A stretch of DNA of 64,000 bases from Mixta calida (GTDB lineage: Bacteria > Pseudomonadota > Gammaproteobacteria > Enterobacterales > Enterobacteriaceae). Below are positions 1 to 13,232 of this stretch, piece after piece. Below the pieces are notes generated by a model. It saw only the letters and a program-made list of their open reading frames with translations. It was not told where the DNA came from and searched no databases. The DNA lies in assembly GCF_002953215.1 (NCBI RefSeq), contig NZ_CP026378.1:3330540-3394539 (forward strand), given 5' to 3'. The first letter of the stretch is position 1. Each line of letters starts with the position of its first letter. Both the position numbers and the translations under genes were made by a program.

Positions 1-977
<977 letters not shown>

Positions 978-989
978 GGCGTCGCCGCC

Positions 990-1370
990 TCACCCTTCGA
1001 TAATCACCGTCGCGCAGGCATAGTGACGCTCATCCGCCAGGGTGACATGCACATGCCGCACGCCCAGCTTCGCCGCCACTTCCGCCGCCTGCTGGAAAAA
1101 GCGCAGCTCAGGCTTGCCCAACGCATCGTTATAAACTTCAAACTGATTAAACGCCAGGCCGCCGCGAATGCCGGTGCCGAACGCTTTGGCCGCCGCCTCT
1201 TTCACCGCGAAGCGTTTCGCCAGGAAGCGCACCGGCTGCTGGTGAGTCTGATACTGTCGCCACTCGTTTTCGCTCAGCACGCGGCGCGCCAGGCGATCGC
1301 CCGAACGGGAGATCACCCCTTCGATGCGCTCGATTTCCACGATATCGGTGCCAAGCCCAAGAATAGCCAT
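990..1370 (-). CDS. acpS: Holo-[acyl-carrier-protein] synthase
   Basis: 126 residues, the normal family length. AcpS transfers 4'-phosphopantetheine from CoA to the serine of acyl carrier protein, activating it for fatty-acid synthesis. The N-terminal [12 protein letters not shown] motif carries the metal-binding Asp, and [15 protein letters not shown] carries the second conserved motif. The start codon overlaps the pdxJ stop by one base (TAATG), so the two genes are translationally coupled and form the end of the operon read leftward from rnc. Confidence 0.97.
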   Translation of the reverse strand: MAILGLGTDIVEIERIEGVISRSGDRLARRVLSENEWRQYQTHQQPVRFLAKRFAVKEAAAKAFGTGIRGGLAFNQFEVYNDALGKPELRFFQQAAEVAAKLGVRHVHVTLADERHYACATVIIEG

Positions 1371-2101
1371 TAGCGACGCGCTTCCCGCATCAGCAGCTTC
1401 ATCTCTTTCACCGCATCGGCCAGCCCGCTCATCAGCGCGCGCCCGATAATCGCGTGACCGATATTCAGCTCGTGCATTTCCGGCAATGCGGCAATCGGCA
1501 GCACGTTGTGATAGGTCAGGCCGTGGCCGGCGTTCACCTTCAGCCCTTTGGCGGCGGCCCAGGTAGCCGCATGCGCGATGCGCGCCAGCTCGGCGTCGCG
1601 CGCCTCGCCCTCTTCCGCTTCGGCGTAAGCGCCGGTATGAATTTCAATATAAGGCGCGCCCGCCGCTACGGCGGCGTCAATCTGCCGCTCGTCGGCGTCG
1701 ATAAACAGTGATACCAGAATGCCCGCCGCGTTAAGGCGCTGTACCGCCGCGCTGATTTTCTCCTGCTGTCCCGCTACGTCCAGCCCGCCTTCGGTGGTGA
1801 CTTCCTCACGCTTTTCCGGCACCAGACAGCAGAAATGCGGCTTCAGCTCGCAGGCGATCGCCAGCATCTCTTCCGTCACCGCCATCTCCAGATTCATGCG
1901 CGTTTCAATGGTCTGACGCAGCAGGCGCACATCACGATCGGTGATGTGGCGACGATCTTCGCGCAGGTGAACGGTAATGCCGTCGGCGCCCGCCTGTTCG
2001 GCCACAAAGGCCGCCTGCACCGGATCGGGGTAGTGGGTGCCGCGCGCATTACGCACGGTGGCGATATGATCGATATTGACGCCTAATAACAACTCAGCCA
2101 T
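1370..2101 (-). CDS. pdxJ: Pyridoxine 5'-phosphate synthase
   Basis: 243 residues, as in E. coli. PdxJ condenses 1-deoxyxylulose 5-phosphate with 3-amino-2-oxopropyl phosphate to make pyridoxine 5'-phosphate, the last ring-forming step of vitamin B6 synthesis. It is a TIM barrel; the N-terminal [17 protein letters not shown] and the central [16 protein letters not shown] are hallmark segments. It is coupled to acpS downstream and follows recO at a 60-bp gap. Confidence 0.97.
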   Translation of the reverse strand: MAELLLGVNIDHIATVRNARGTHYPDPVQAAFVAEQAGADGITVHLREDRRHITDRDVRLLRQTIETRMNLEMAVTEEMLAIACELKPHFCCLVPEKREEVTTEGGLDVAGQQEKISAAVQRLNAAGILVSLFIDADERQIDAAVAAGAPYIEIHTGAYAEAEEGEARDAELARIAHAATWAAAKGLKVNAGHGLTYHNVLPIAALPEMHELNIGHAIIGRALMSGLADAVKEMKLLMREARR

Positions 2102-2161
2102 AACAGTCCTCAGAATGTTGTAGTTATGCAGGCAGCGCCACGCCTTCGGCGCGCGCTGGGT

Positions 2162-2896
2162 TTATTCCTGATTGTTTTGTGCATCCGCGCGTTTTTTAGG
2201 GATGAACTGACGGAACAGCTCCTGACTTTTTAACGGTTTGCCGCCCAGCCACGGCTTCAGCGCCATGCGGGTAAAGCGTTTGGCGGCGCGCAGCGTATCG
2301 CCGTCGGGAAACTCGCGCTCATACAGCGCCCGCAGCTGTCGTCCGGTAAAGCTGCGCTGATTGATCACCAGGCTGGCGATAAAGCCTTTCTCTTCACGAT
2401 AGCTGTAGGTCATGCCGTCTTCAATATCCTCGCCGGTGCCGGCGCAGTGCAGGAAGTCGACGCCGTAACCCATATGGCCCAGCAGCGCCAGCTCAAAACG
2501 GCGCAGGGCCGGTTCCGGGCTGCCGTTGGCTTCCGCAAGAGACTGGAGACAGTGAAGGTAATCGAAGAAGAGTTCAGGAAACGGGGTTTCATGCTGCAGC
2601 ACGCGCGCCAACAGCTCGTTGACGTAAAGACCGCAGTAGAGCGCGATGCCGCTCAGCGGCAGCGCCAACGAAACGGCTTCGACGTTGCGCAGGGTTTTGA
2701 CTTCGCCGCGCCCGCCCCAGCGCACCAGCAGCGGCGTGAAAGGCTGGAGCGCCCCCTTAAGATGGGAGCGCTTCGAACGCGCGCCTTTGGAGATGACGCG
2801 CACCCGCCCATGGTTTTCCGTAAAGAGATCCAGCATCAGGCTGGTTTCGCTCCAGGGCCGTCCATGCAGAACAAAAGCGCGCTGCCAGCCTTCCAT
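2162..2896 (-). CDS. recO: DNA repair protein RecO
   Basis: 244 residues, close to the E. coli length of 242. RecO works with RecF and RecR to load RecA on SSB-coated DNA and anneals strands. The N-terminal OB-fold is recognisable from [26 protein letters not shown], followed by the [11 protein letters not shown] stretch. The start codon lies 7 bp after the era stop, so recO belongs to the rnc-era-recO-pdxJ-acpS operon. Confidence 0.96.
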   Translation of the reverse strand: MEGWQRAFVLHGRPWSETSLMLDLFTENHGRVRVISKGARSKRSHLKGALQPFTPLLVRWGGRGEVKTLRNVEAVSLALPLSGIALYCGLYVNELLARVLQHETPFPELFFDYLHCLQSLAEANGSPEPALRRFELALLGHMGYGVDFLHCAGTGEDIEDGMTYSYREEKGFIASLVINQRSFTGRQLRALYEREFPDGDTLRAAKRFTRMALKPWLGGKPLKSQELFRQFIPKKRADAQNNQE

Positions 2897-2903
2897 TCAG
2901 CAA

Positions 2904-4498
<1,595 letters not shown>

Positions 4499-4617
4499 TC
4501 AACAATGCGTCAATTATGCTGCATACGAAACAGGGCTGACGACGGTCAACGCTAAACAGTTTCGTTTGCAGTGGCTTCCCGCCTGCGGGAAGCCATCCGT
4601 TTTACAGACGGTCCGAT

Positions 4618-5592
4618 TTAGTGGATGCCGCCGATACGACTCAGGCGAACGCCGGTAGGCCATTCTCCTTCCTGCTTTTCAAAGCTCATCCAGATGGCGG
4701 TCGCTTTACCAACCAGATTTTTTTCCGGCACGAAGCCCCAATAACGGCTGTCAGCGCTGTTATCGCGGTTATCGCCCATCATAAAGTAGTGGCCGGCAGG
4801 CACGACCCAGCTCGCCTGCGGCTGTCCCGGCTGCTGATAATACATGCTGGCCTGACTTTGCGCCTCAGTTACCAGCAAAATATTGTGGGTGACGTCACCT
4901 AACGTTTCTTTACGGGTCGCCAGACGCAGGCCGCCGCGCATGGTTTCGCCCTGCGGCACCTGCCAGAAACCGTTGCCCGATTCATTGCCGTCAAAACCGC
5001 TGAAGGTCTGAATAAAGTTACTTGGCGCCACGTCCGAATAGGTGATCGGCAACGCTTTGTCGCAGGCTTTGCCGCTGTCGCACGCCGGGTTCACCGTCAG
5101 CGTTTTATTCAGCGCGTCGTAGGTCACGCGGTCGCCCGGCAGACCTATAACGCGTTTAATATAATCGAGGCTCGGATCCTTCGGGTATTTAAACACCGCG
5201 ATGTCGCCGCGCGCGGGATGCCCGGTCGGGATCAGCGTGGTCTGGGTAATCGGATCTTTAATGCCGTAGGCGAACTTCTCCACCACGATAAAATCGCCGA
5301 TCAGCAGCGTCGGCATCATCGAACCGGACGGGATCTGGAACGGCTCGTAAATAAACGAGCGCACCACAAACACCACAGCCAGCACCGGAAAGACCGACGC
5401 GGCCGTTTCCACCCAGCCCGGCTGCTTCGCGACTTTCGTCAGCGTGGCGTTATCCAGCGTGCCGCCGGTTTGCGCCTGCGCCTGAGCCTGCTGCGCGCGA
5501 CGCGCCGGCGCCCACTTGAACCGGTCGATGCACCAGATGATGCCGGTGACCAGCGTCGCTATCGCCAGAATCAAGGCGAACATATTAGCCAT
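4618..5592 (-). CDS. lepB: Signal peptidase I
   Basis: 324 residues, the same as E. coli LepB. The inner-membrane enzyme removes signal peptides from exported preproteins. The N-terminus gives a transmembrane segment (ANMFALILAIATLVTGIIWCI) and a second lies near residue 62. The catalytic Ser is in FQIPSGSMMPTL and the general-base Lys in YIKRVIGLPGDR; the MGDNRDNSADSRYWG box is also conserved. It is 9 bp downstream of lepA and forms the usual lepA-lepB pair. Confidence 0.98.
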   Translation of the reverse strand: MANMFALILAIATLVTGIIWCIDRFKWAPARRAQQAQAQAQTGGTLDNATLTKVAKQPGWVETAASVFPVLAVVFVVRSFIYEPFQIPSGSMMPTLLIGDFIVVEKFAYGIKDPITQTTLIPTGHPARGDIAVFKYPKDPSLDYIKRVIGLPGDRVTYDALNKTLTVNPACDSGKACDKALPITYSDVAPSNFIQTFSGFDGNESGNGFWQVPQGETMRGGLRLATRKETLGDVTHNILLVTEAQSQASMYYQQPGQPQASWVVPAGHYFMMGDNRDNSADSRYWGFVPEKNLVGKATAIWMSFEKQEGEWPTGVRLSRIGGIH

Positions 5593-5601
5593 CAGATATC
5601 C

Positions 5602-7401
5602 TTATTTGCCGTCTTTGCCCACGTGGAGAATGGCCAGGAACGCTTCCTGCGGCAGCTCGACGTTGCCGACCTGCTTCATGCGCTTCTTACCTTCTTTCTG
5701 CTTCTGCAACAGCTTTTTCTTACGACTGACGTCGCCGCCGTAGCATTTCGCGAGTACGTTTTTACGCAGCTGTTTAACCGTCGAACGGGCGATGATGTGG
5801 TTGCCGATCGCCGCCTGGATAGCGATATCAAACTGCTGGCGCGGGATCAGCTCTTTCATCTTCTCGACCAGCTCGCGACCGCGATACGGCGCGTTATCAC
5901 GGTGGGTGATCAGCGCCAGCGCATCGACGCGCTCGGAGTTGATCAGCACGTCCACGCGCACCATGTCCGACGCCTGGAAGCGCTTGAAGTTGTAGTCCAG
6001 CGAGGCGTAGCCGCGCGAGGTCGACTTCAGGCGGTCGAAGAAGTCCAGCACCACTTCCGCCATCGGGATTTCATAAGTCAGCGCCACCTGGTTGCCGTGA
6101 TAGACCATGTTGGTCTGCACGCCGCGCTTCTCAACGCAGAGGGTGATCACGTTGCCCAGATATTCCTGCGGCAGCAGCATATGACACTCCGCGATCGGCT
6201 CGCGCAGCTCATTAATGTTGTTTAACGGCGGCAGCTTGGAAGGGCTGTCGACGTAGATAATCTCACCGCCGGTGGTTTCCACTTCATAGACTACGGTCGG
6301 CGCGGTGGTGATCAGGTCGAGATCGTATTCACGCTCCAGACGCTCCTGAATGATCTCCATATGCAGCAGGCCAAGGAAGCCGCAGCGGAAACCAAAGCCC
6401 AGAGCCGTTGAGCTTTCCGGCTCGTAGAACAGCGAGGCGTCGTTCAGGCTCAGCTTGCCCAGCGCGTCGCGGAACGCTTCATAGTCATCGGAGCTTATCG
6501 GGAACAGGCCGGCATAGACCTGCGGCTTCACTTTCTTAAAGCCCGGCAGCGCCTTTTCCGCCGGCATTTTGGCGCCTGTCAGGGTATCGCCCACCGGTGC
6601 GCCGAGGATGTCTTTAATGGCGCAAACCAGCCAGCCGACTTCGCCGCAGTTAAGCGCATCGCGATCGACCTGCTTCGGCGTGAAGATGCCGAGACGGTCG
6701 GCGTTATAGACCTGACCGGTGCTCATTACCTTAATTTTTTCGCCTTTGCGCAGCGTGCCGTTTTTGATGCGCACCAGCGAGACGACGCCCAGGTAGTTAT
6801 CGAACCAGGAGTCGATGATCAGCGCCTGCAGCGGGCCGTTGGGATCGCCTTCCGGCGGCGGGATGTCGCGCACCAGGCGCTCCAGCACGTCCGGGACGCC
6901 TACGCCGGTTTTCGCCGAGCAGCGCACCGCGTCGGTGGCGTCGATGCCGACGATATCTTCAATCTCCTGCGAAACGCGATCGGGATCGGCGGCCGGCAGA
7001 TCGATTTTGTTCAGTACCGGCACCACTTCCAGATCCATTTCCATGGCGGTATAGCAGTTAGCCAGCGTCTGCGCTTCCACGCCCTGCCCTGCATCTACCA
7101 CCAGCAGCGCACCTTCGCAGGCGGCAAGAGAGCGTGATACTTCATAGGAGAAGTCCACATGGCCTGGGGTATCGATAAAATTGAGCTGGTAAGTTTCGCC
7201 GTTCGGCGCTTTGTAATCGAGCGTCACGCTCTGCGCTTTAATTGTGATGCCGCGCTCACGCTCCAGATCCATTGAGTCCAGAACCTGCGCTGCCATTTCA
7301 CGATCGGTTAAGCCGCCGCAAATCTGGATCAGACGATCTGATAACGTTGATTTGCCGTGGTCAATGTGCGCGATGATCGAAAAGTTTCTTATATGCTTCA
7401 T
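5602..7401 (-). CDS. lepA: Elongation factor 4 (LepA), ribosome-associated GTPase
   Basis: 599 residues, exactly the family length. LepA is a translational GTPase related to EF-G that affects translation initiation and stalled ribosomes. The G1 motif AHIDHGKST, the [11 protein letters not shown] switch, DTPGHVDF and NKIDLP are visible, and the LepA-specific C-terminal domain ends in basic and glutamine-rich sequence before the stop. About 200 bp of leader without an ORF separates it from rseC. Confidence 0.98.
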   Translation of the reverse strand: MKHIRNFSIIAHIDHGKSTLSDRLIQICGGLTDREMAAQVLDSMDLERERGITIKAQSVTLDYKAPNGETYQLNFIDTPGHVDFSYEVSRSLAACEGALLVVDAGQGVEAQTLANCYTAMEMDLEVVPVLNKIDLPAADPDRVSQEIEDIVGIDATDAVRCSAKTGVGVPDVLERLVRDIPPPEGDPNGPLQALIIDSWFDNYLGVVSLVRIKNGTLRKGEKIKVMSTGQVYNADRLGIFTPKQVDRDALNCGEVGWLVCAIKDILGAPVGDTLTGAKMPAEKALPGFKKVKPQVYAGLFPISSDDYEAFRDALGKLSLNDASLFYEPESSTALGFGFRCGFLGLLHMEIIQERLEREYDLDLITTAPTVVYEVETTGGEIIYVDSPSKLPPLNNINELREPIAECHMLLPQEYLGNVITLCVEKRGVQTNMVYHGNQVALTYEIPMAEVVLDFFDRLKSTSRGYASLDYNFKRFQASDMVRVDVLINSERVDALALITHRDNAPYRGRELVEKMKELIPRQQFDIAIQAAIGNHIIARSTVKQLRKNVLAKCYGGDVSRKKKLLQKQKEGKKRMKQVGNVELPQEAFLAILHVGKDGK

Positions 7402-7605
7402 TATGGAGGTTATTCTGCCTTACAAATGCTGAAACTCTCGCGATGCAACCTCAGGAGAGCGTGTAATATCACAGGCGGAGACGGCCCGAAAGGCGCATTG
7501 TACACGACATATCAGGGTGGTGGAATCATCGCGCCGGGAGATAAAGCAAGGAAAACGGGATGATAGCGTATTTGCCGCGATGGTGGTGAAAAAAAGCGCA
7601 AAACA

Positions 7606-8106
7606 TTAGCCGAACGAGGATTGCCCGTCCGGCGAAAGCTTACAGCGCCTCTTGCTCCACGCGCAGCGCGTCGGGGGAAGCATGATATTGAGAATAACCG
7701 GCTGGAAGGCTTCGCGAGCGCCAAAGCGCGACGAGACGCCTTTCGCGACGATAAAGCCGCCGATGCCGCCGAGCAGCGCGCCGCAGGCGGCCGCCAGATC
7801 GGTATGGAACTGCATCTGGAACAGGCCCGCCAGCAGGAACAATCCGAGCAGCGGCGTCATATACACCAGCAGCGCCGATCCCAGCAGGCTGCTTTCGCGG
7901 ATGCCCAGCTCTACGCGCTGGCCCGGCTGCAGCGGCTTTTCGCTGGCGATCTGCATCACGTGCGCGTTTTTCGGCCCCAGCTTGTTCAGCATGGCGCTGC
8001 CGCACCCTTTACGCGCCGAGCAGCTGTTGCAGGTCGTTTTCACTTCCGAGTGCAGCGTGGCGATGCCGTCCTGCCACGCAACCACCGTGGCCCATTCTCT
8101 CATCAT
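7606..8106 (-). CDS. rseC: SoxR-reducing / sigma-E regulatory protein RseC
   Basis: 166 residues. The N-terminal cytoplasmic part has a cysteine cluster (CNSCSARKGCG) and two membrane segments follow around residues 76-120. RseC is the last gene of the rpoE-rseABC operon and is linked to SoxR reduction and modest sigma-E control. The start ATG pair overlaps the end of rseB. The C-terminus after residue 140 (CAWSKRRCKLSPDG) is less conserved. Confidence 0.93.
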   Translation of the reverse strand: MMREWATVVAWQDGIATLHSEVKTTCNSCSARKGCGSAMLNKLGPKNAHVMQIASEKPLQPGQRVELGIRESSLLGSALLVYMTPLLGLFLLAGLFQMQFHTDLAAACGALLGGIGGFIVAKGVSSRFGAREAFQPVILNIMLPPTRCAWSKRRCKLSPDGQSSFG

Positions 8107-9059
8107 CGTTGCGTACCTAAGTTGATGCTGTCGGCGATACGCTTCGCCGTCGCGGGCGGCAGTTCGCCGACAATAGTAATGTCAGTGTTGTTGCGCGTAG
8201 CAGTTTGCACCGTTCGACGGCCAGTGCGCAACAGCTGCGTCGTACTGCTTTTATCCGCCGGGCTGACGTTTATCGAGAAACTGAAAAGGCCGTCGGAATA
8301 AAATCTTGATTCGACAGGTTTATCGATAGAAGGCAGCGTACGGCGGCTCTGCGCCACTTCCGTCATTCCCGCTGGCAGCCAGCCTGGCGTCCAGTTAAAG
8401 CTGACTTTTTGCCCTTCCGGCACCGAGAGCGACGGCGGAAGGTTCGCTTTCTCCAGCCCCTGCATCAGGTTGCGCACACCCTCGTCGACGGCGAAGCTAA
8501 CCACGCGATACTGTTCCAGCGTTTCGCCGTCGCGATCGAGCAGATCGATACGCAGCGGCAGCTTGGTTTCACTGTCGAGCCAGACGATATAGCTGTAGCG
8601 CGTACCGTCGCGCGCCACGATGCGCACCACTTCGCACAGCTGATCGGCAATGCGCGTACGGCCCACCGGCACAAAATCGTAGCTGGTGGTCAGGCGCTTG
8701 AAATCGGCGTTAACGACTGCCGGCAACGCATCGACAATGTGCGTGCCGGGCAGCGAAAACGGCTCAAGCCCCGGCTCGAAGTAGCTGATATCGTTACCGC
8801 GCTGGATCACTTCCCGACGCGGTCCATCCATCTGCAGCAGCTGCGCGTAAACCTTGTTATCGATCACCGCGTGGCGATAGCGCAGCGATTCGATGCCCAG
8901 CCGGGAAACGTTGATATAAGCGAGTTCATAATTAAGGGACTGACTGGCCTGTTCCATCTGTTGCAACAACGCCCCGGACGCAGTTTCCTGCGCCGGGGCG
9001 ATGGCTGAATAAAACAGGCCGCCAGCCAGAAGGCTAACGGCACACCAGAGTTGCTTCAT
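8103..9059 (-). CDS. rseB: Sigma-E regulatory protein RseB
   Basis: 318 residues with an N-terminal signal peptide (KQLWCAVSLLAGGLFYSAIA). RseB is a periplasmic protein that binds the RseA periplasmic domain and shields it from DegS; mislocalised LPS and outer-membrane signals release it. The LolA-like fold is suggested by the N-terminal region and the MucB/RseB C-terminal domain by PGWLPAGMTEV. The start codon abuts the rseA stop, giving tight coupling. Confidence 0.97.
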   Translation of the reverse strand: MKQLWCAVSLLAGGLFYSAIAPAQETASGALLQQMEQASQSLNYELAYINVSRLGIESLRYRHAVIDNKVYAQLLQMDGPRREVIQRGNDISYFEPGLEPFSLPGTHIVDALPAVVNADFKRLTTSYDFVPVGRTRIADQLCEVVRIVARDGTRYSYIVWLDSETKLPLRIDLLDRDGETLEQYRVVSFAVDEGVRNLMQGLEKANLPPSLSVPEGQKVSFNWTPGWLPAGMTEVAQSRRTLPSIDKPVESRFYSDGLFSFSINVSPADKSSTTQLLRTGRRTVQTATRNNTDITIVGELPPATAKRIADSINLGTQR

Positions 9060-9709
9060 TACTGCTGCTGTATTCCTAACGACTGATTTCCTGGAACCTG
9101 AACCTGAGCCTGTTGCGGGCCGGTGGGATCAAATTGCATCTGCTCGGTATGCAAGCGACGCTGCAGTTCGTAATCCTGCAGCATGGCATTGACCCGACGA
9201 CGCTGCTCCTGCACTTGCTGGCTGGCGCTGTTGGTGTCAAAGCTGTCGGACGGCACGCCGAGGCTGACCGGCGACGCTTTGCCCATCATCGGCAGCGTAT
9301 TGAACACCGGCGCTTCAGAAGCCTGACCCGACTCCTGCGGCTGATTATAGTGCTGAACGCCAACGATCACTGCCAGCGAGACGCAAGCGGCCACGCCAAC
9401 CTGTGTAATTTGCGCGGCCCAGGGACGCATTTTCTTCCAGAAAGGCATTTTTTCCCAGCGTGCGGGTTCCGGCTGCGCTTCCGGGATAAACGCGGTTACG
9501 TTGCGAGCAGGTTCCTGTTCGATCGCAGCGGCGACGCGCGCGGCGATATCAAAATGGACGGTGTCGCCGACATCACCACGCAGCGTATCGCGGATAAGAT
9601 GGTAGCTCTCCCAGCTTTGCTGCAGTGTAGCGTCTTTAGACAATGCGGAGATCACTTCGTTGTCCAAAGTTTCGCCATCCATTAAAGCGGAAAGTTTTTC
9701 TTTCTGCAT
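9059..9709 (-). CDS. rseA: Anti-sigma-E factor RseA
   Basis: 216 residues. RseA is a single-pass inner-membrane protein whose cytoplasmic N-terminus sequesters RpoE. The N-terminal KEKLSALMDGETLDNEVISA is the sigma-binding helix region, and a transmembrane segment lies near residue 100 (ITQVGVAACVSLAVIVGVQ). The Gln-rich tail (QVQVPGNQSLGIQQQ) resembles the regions used for ClpP/RseP control in the family. It lies 30 bp after rpoE in the same operon. Confidence 0.97.
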   Translation of the reverse strand: MQKEKLSALMDGETLDNEVISALSKDATLQQSWESYHLIRDTLRGDVGDTVHFDIAARVAAAIEQEPARNVTAFIPEAQPEPARWEKMPFWKKMRPWAAQITQVGVAACVSLAVIVGVQHYNQPQESGQASEAPVFNTLPMMGKASPVSLGVPSDSFDTNSASQQVQEQRRRVNAMLQDYELQRRLHTEQMQFDPTGPQQAQVQVPGNQSLGIQQQ

Positions 9710-9739
9710 GCCTTAGTACCCTTCCTGTATCCGTTATCG

Positions 9740-10315
9740 CTAACGTTGGATAAGCGGTTGAACTTTGTTGTCAATGGCCTCTCGCGCGCGGAAAATGCGC
9801 GAGCGCACGGTGCCTACCGGACAATCCATGATGGCCGCTATCTCTTCATAGCTTAAACCATCCAACTCCCGCAGGGTGATCGCCATGCGCAAATCCTCCG
9901 GGAGCGACTCAATGGTACGGAACACTATCTGTTTCAACTCATCAGACAACATTAAGTTCTCAGGGTTCGATATTTCTTTTAGCGCGCCCGCGCTTTCAAA
10001 GTTTTCCGCCTCTATCGCATCCACATCGCTGGATGGCGGACGGCGGCCCTGAGCGACCAGATAGTTTTTCGCGGTATTAACGGCAATACGGTATAGCCAG
10101 GTGTAAAACGCGCTATCGCCGCGGAAAGAGTCCAGCGCGCGATACGCTTTGATAAAAGATTCCTGTACGACATCGGGCACGTCGCCTGACGGAACGTAGC
10201 GTGAAACCAGGCTCGCCACTTTATGCTGGTAACGAACAACCAGTAAATTGAATGACTTCTGATCTCCTTTCTGTACCCGCTCAACGAGAATCTGATCCGT
10301 TAATTGCTCGCTCAT
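9740..10315 (-). CDS. rpoE: RNA polymerase sigma factor E (sigma-24)
   Basis: 191 residues, exactly the E. coli length. An ECF sigma factor for envelope stress. Region 2 (VRYQHKVASLVSRYVPSGD, then FYTWLYRIAVNTAKN) and region 4 (YEEIAAIMDCPVGTVRSRIF) are clear. It heads the rpoE-rseABC operon. Its first codons overlap the candidate leader ORF rseD in another frame, which would couple the two. Confidence 0.99.
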   Translation of the reverse strand: MSEQLTDQILVERVQKGDQKSFNLLVVRYQHKVASLVSRYVPSGDVPDVVQESFIKAYRALDSFRGDSAFYTWLYRIAVNTAKNYLVAQGRRPPSSDVDAIEAENFESAGALKEISNPENLMLSDELKQIVFRTIESLPEDLRMAITLRELDGLSYEEIAAIMDCPVGTVRSRIFRAREAIDNKVQPLIQR

Positions 10316-10409
10316 CCGAGGTAATATCTCCCCAAATCATTCTCCACGCGTAAATGAACCACCAGCAAACACTCAAGTTTATGAGCAAGCCCTCATTAGA
10401 GCCGGTCAT
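10281..10409 (-). CDS. rseD: Candidate RseD leader peptide of the rpoE operon
   Basis: A 42-codon ORF begins with ATG at 10409, reads MTGSNEGLLINLSVCWWFIY and on, and ends with TGA at 10281, 35 bases inside rpoE in a different frame. In E. coli a short leader ORF named rseD lies at this place and its translation is coupled to that of rpoE, with CsrA acting on it. The position, overlap and direction match; GGA motifs (TGGAGA, GGGGAGA) lie between its middle and the rpoE start. The start codon choice is uncertain. Confidence 0.55.
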   Translation of the reverse strand: MTGSNEGLLINLSVCWWFIYAWRMIWGDITSDERAINGSDSR

Positions 10410-10758
10410 TAGACATTAGTTCAGTTACGCCGTTTTTTTATTGCCTCACCGGGTACTTTTACACGTCTGGATTATTGAGCATGCTGAGAAAACGTACGCC
10501 GCTGCTGTTTTTGATCGTAGTTAACCGATTACCGGGCGTAAGCCGCAGAGTACCCGATGCGCATGACATTTTCATCACCAAAGCGCAATTATTGTCCTTT
10601 GTTAATCATAATAAACACCGCACAGAGTTATCCTACCCTGCCATAAACGCTGGATACATTGCATTGCGCCAGATCGTGCCTTTCGACGCTTTATCGCTTT
10701 TTAATCGCGCCGTTTCGCCTTATGCTCTGCTGACCACTTGTTTAGTAAAATAAACACC
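10410..10758. promoter_or_regulatory. Divergent rpoE / nadB intergenic region
   Basis: About 350 bp separates the rpoE leader from nadB. No convincing gene is seen. It must hold the rpoE promoters on the minus side and the nadB promoter on the plus side; only the NadR box at its right end is clear enough to annotate separately. Confidence 0.6.
10739..10756 (+). promoter_or_regulatory. NadR operator upstream of nadB
   Basis: TGTTTA, six bases, TAAACA: a perfect match to the NadR repressor box. It ends two bases before the nadB start codon, as in E. coli, and predicts repression of nadB when NAD is plentiful. Confidence 0.85.
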
Positions 10759-12378
10759 ATGAGCGAAATTTCCGATTATCAGTGTGACGTTTTGATTATT
10801 GGCAGCGGCGCGGCGGGTCTCTCGCTGGCGCTGCGCCTGGCGCAAACTCAGCAGGTTATGGTTCTGAGCAAAGGCCCGGTCAGCGAAGGCTCCAGCTTTT
10901 ATGCGCAGGGCGGCATCGCCGCCGTTTTCGACGAAATGGACAGTATCGAAGCCCATGTGGAAGATACGCTGGTCGCTGGCGCTGGTCTTTGCGATCGCGA
11001 TGCGGTGGATTTTATCGCGCGCAATGCGCGCCACTGCGTTGAGTGGCTGATTGAACATGGCGTCGCCTTTGATAAAGAGACACAGCCTGATGGCGAGGAG
11101 CGCTATCATCTGACGCGCGAAGGCGGTCACAGCCATCGCCGCATTTTACACAGCGCCGACGCCACCGGACGCGAAGTGGTCACCACGCTGGTTTCTCAGG
11201 CGATGAGCCATCCTAATATCCGTATCCTGGAGCGCACCAACGCCGTCGACCTTATCCTTTCCGATCGTCTGGGACTGCCAGGCTCGCGGCGCGTGCTGGG
11301 GGCCTGGTTCTGGAACCGCAATCTGGAGCGGGTTGAGACCTGCAGCGCGCGCGCCGTGGTGCTGGCCACCGGCGGCGCAGCGAAGGTTTATCAATATACC
11401 ACCAATCCCGACGTCGCTTCTGGCGACGGCATCGCTATGGCCTGGCGCGCCGGCTGCCGCGTCGCGAACCTGGAATTCAATCAGTTCCATCCAACCTGCC
11501 TGTATCATCCACAGGCGCGTAACTTTTTACTGACCGAAGCCCTGCGCGGCGAAGGCGCTTATTTACGGCGTCCTGACGGCAGCCGCTTTATGCCCGACTT
11601 CGACGCGCGCGGCGAACTGGCGCCGCGCGATATCGTGGCGCGGGCTATCGATCATGAAATGAAACGCCTCGGCGCCGACTGCATGTATCTTGATATCAGT
11701 CATCAGCCGGCCGATTTTATCCGCGCCCACTTCCCGATGATTGACGAAAAACTGCGGTCGCTGGGCTTCGATTTAACCCGCGAGCCGATTCCGGTGGTGC
11801 CGGCGGCCCACTATACCTGCGGCGGCGTGATGGTCGATCATCATGGACGTACTGATATCGACGGGCTCTATGCGATTGGCGAAGTCAGCTATACCGGCCT
11901 GCATGGCGCGAATCGCATGGCCTCCAATTCGCTGCTGGAGTGCCTGGTTTACGGCTGGTCGGCGGCCGAAGATATGCTGGCTAGCCTGCCACAGGTCACC
12001 CGCGTCGATAATCTGCCCGCCTGGGATGAAAGCCAGGTGGATGATTCCGACGAAAGAGTGGTGATCCAGCATAACTGGCATGAGCTGCGGCTGTTTATGT
12101 GGGATTACGTCGGCATCGTGCGCACCACTAAACGTCTGGAGCGCGCCAGCCGACGCATCGCGCTGTTGCAGCAGGAGATCGAGGAATATTACCGCCACTT
12201 CCGCATTTCCAATAATCTGCTGGAGCTGCGGAACCTGTTGCAGGTGGCGGAGCTGATTATTCGTTGCGCCATGCAGCGCAAGGAGAGTCGCGGGCTGCAC
12301 TATACCCTCGACTATCCTGAGACGCAGCCGGAATCGGCTCCGACTATCCTGACGCCGCCGGGCTACATAAACAGATAA
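10759..12378 (+). CDS. nadB: L-aspartate oxidase
   Basis: 539 residues. NadB oxidises L-aspartate to iminoaspartate with FAD, the first step of de novo NAD synthesis; NadA acts next. The FAD-binding GXGXXG-type motif is [19 protein letters not shown], and the conserved [15 protein letters not shown] segment ([13 protein letters not shown]) and the [11 protein letters not shown] and [12 protein letters not shown] boxes are present. The start at 10759 gives the family N-terminus and follows the NadR box directly, with no good Shine-Dalgarno sequence. Its 3' end overlaps trmN6 by 16 bp tail to tail. Confidence 0.98.
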   Translation: MSEISDYQCDVLIIGSGAAGLSLALRLAQTQQVMVLSKGPVSEGSSFYAQGGIAAVFDEMDSIEAHVEDTLVAGAGLCDRDAVDFIARNARHCVEWLIEHGVAFDKETQPDGEERYHLTREGGHSHRRILHSADATGREVVTTLVSQAMSHPNIRILERTNAVDLILSDRLGLPGSRRVLGAWFWNRNLERVETCSARAVVLATGGAAKVYQYTTNPDVASGDGIAMAWRAGCRVANLEFNQFHPTCLYHPQARNFLLTEALRGEGAYLRRPDGSRFMPDFDARGELAPRDIVARAIDHEMKRLGADCMYLDISHQPADFIRAHFPMIDEKLRSLGFDLTREPIPVVPAAHYTCGGVMVDHHGRTDIDGLYAIGEVSYTGLHGANRMASNSLLECLVYGWSAAEDMLASLPQVTRVDNLPAWDESQVDDSDERVVIQHNWHELRLFMWDYVGIVRTTKRLERASRRIALLQQEIEEYYRHFRISNNLLELRNLLQVAELIIRCAMQRKESRGLHYTLDYPETQPESAPTILTPPGYINR

Positions 12379-13100
12379 AAATCCTGGGTCAGGCTGCAAA
12401 AGGCGGGAGAATAACAGCGGTCTGGCCCACGAATCACCAGGCGCTCCAGCAACACTTCGCCAGGCGCCGGCGAAAACCCTAACAGCACGCGGTGCGGCAG
12501 CCGCGTATCGTTTTCCGCAATGTCGTTGCGAAAGCGCAGATGCCAGCCGCGCGTTAGCGCCAACGCGACAAAACGCTTTCCTTCCTCTTCCGGTAGCACC
12601 AGGCAAAAGTACCCTTCTTCACTGATTAGCGTCTCCGCGCTGCGCAGCAGATCCTCATGGGTCAAGGTGTGGGTAGCACGAGCATTATCGCGGGCCGGGG
12701 TCGCGCAGGCCGGGCCCGGTTTGAAATAAGGCGGATTGCTGACGATCAGGGAATAACGTTTTTCCTGCTGCATCGCCCAGCTGAAAATGTCCGCCTGATG
12801 AATGCGAATTCGCGCCGCCCACGGCGACTGCGCGGCATTCTCCGCCGCCTGCGCTGCCGCGTCGCCGTCCAGCTCAACCGCGTCGATCTCTACCGATTCC
12901 GCAGTGCGCTGCGCCAGCATCAGCGCCAGCAGGCCGCTACCGGTGCCAATATCAAGAATGCGTACCGCCTGCGCAACCGGCGCCCACGCGCCCAGCAGAA
13001 TGCTGTCGGTGCCGACCTTCATGGCGCAGCGATCGTGCGCAATAAAAAAACGTTTAAAAGTGAAGCCGTTGCCACGTAATGGCGGTTTTGATTGCGACAT
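12363..13100 (-). CDS. trmN6: tRNA1(Val) (adenine(37)-N6)-methyltransferase
   Basis: 245 residues from ATG at 13100 ([19 protein letters not shown]). It methylates A37 of tRNA-Val using S-adenosylmethionine. The SAM motif is [18 protein letters not shown] and the N6-adenine signature NPPYF is present ([12 protein letters not shown]). An upstream in-frame ATG exists but the chosen start gives the conserved N-terminus. It is convergent with nadB and divergent from srmB, as yfiC is in E. coli. Confidence 0.95.
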   Translation of the reverse strand: MSQSKPPLRGNGFTFKRFFIAHDRCAMKVGTDSILLGAWAPVAQAVRILDIGTGSGLLALMLAQRTAESVEIDAVELDGDAAAQAAENAAQSPWAARIRIHQADIFSWAMQQEKRYSLIVSNPPYFKPGPACATPARDNARATHTLTHEDLLRSAETLISEEGYFCLVLPEEEGKRFVALALTRGWHLRFRNDIAENDTRLPHRVLLGFSPAPGEVLLERLVIRGPDRCYSPAFCSLTQDFYLFM

Positions 13101-13232
13101 AATCAGGACCAAAGACAAAAACGGTGTCAGCATAGGGGAAATAAGAAAGGGTTAAAAGCCATAAACTGCCGACAAACAGATGAAGATCGTCGCCAATCTG
13201 TCTATAATCAGCGCCCCAAACTGAGGTAGACC

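Noticed and set aside
10475..10753. 92-residue plus-strand frame between rpoE and nadB
   Set aside because: It covers both divergent promoters and the NadR box, and has no family features.
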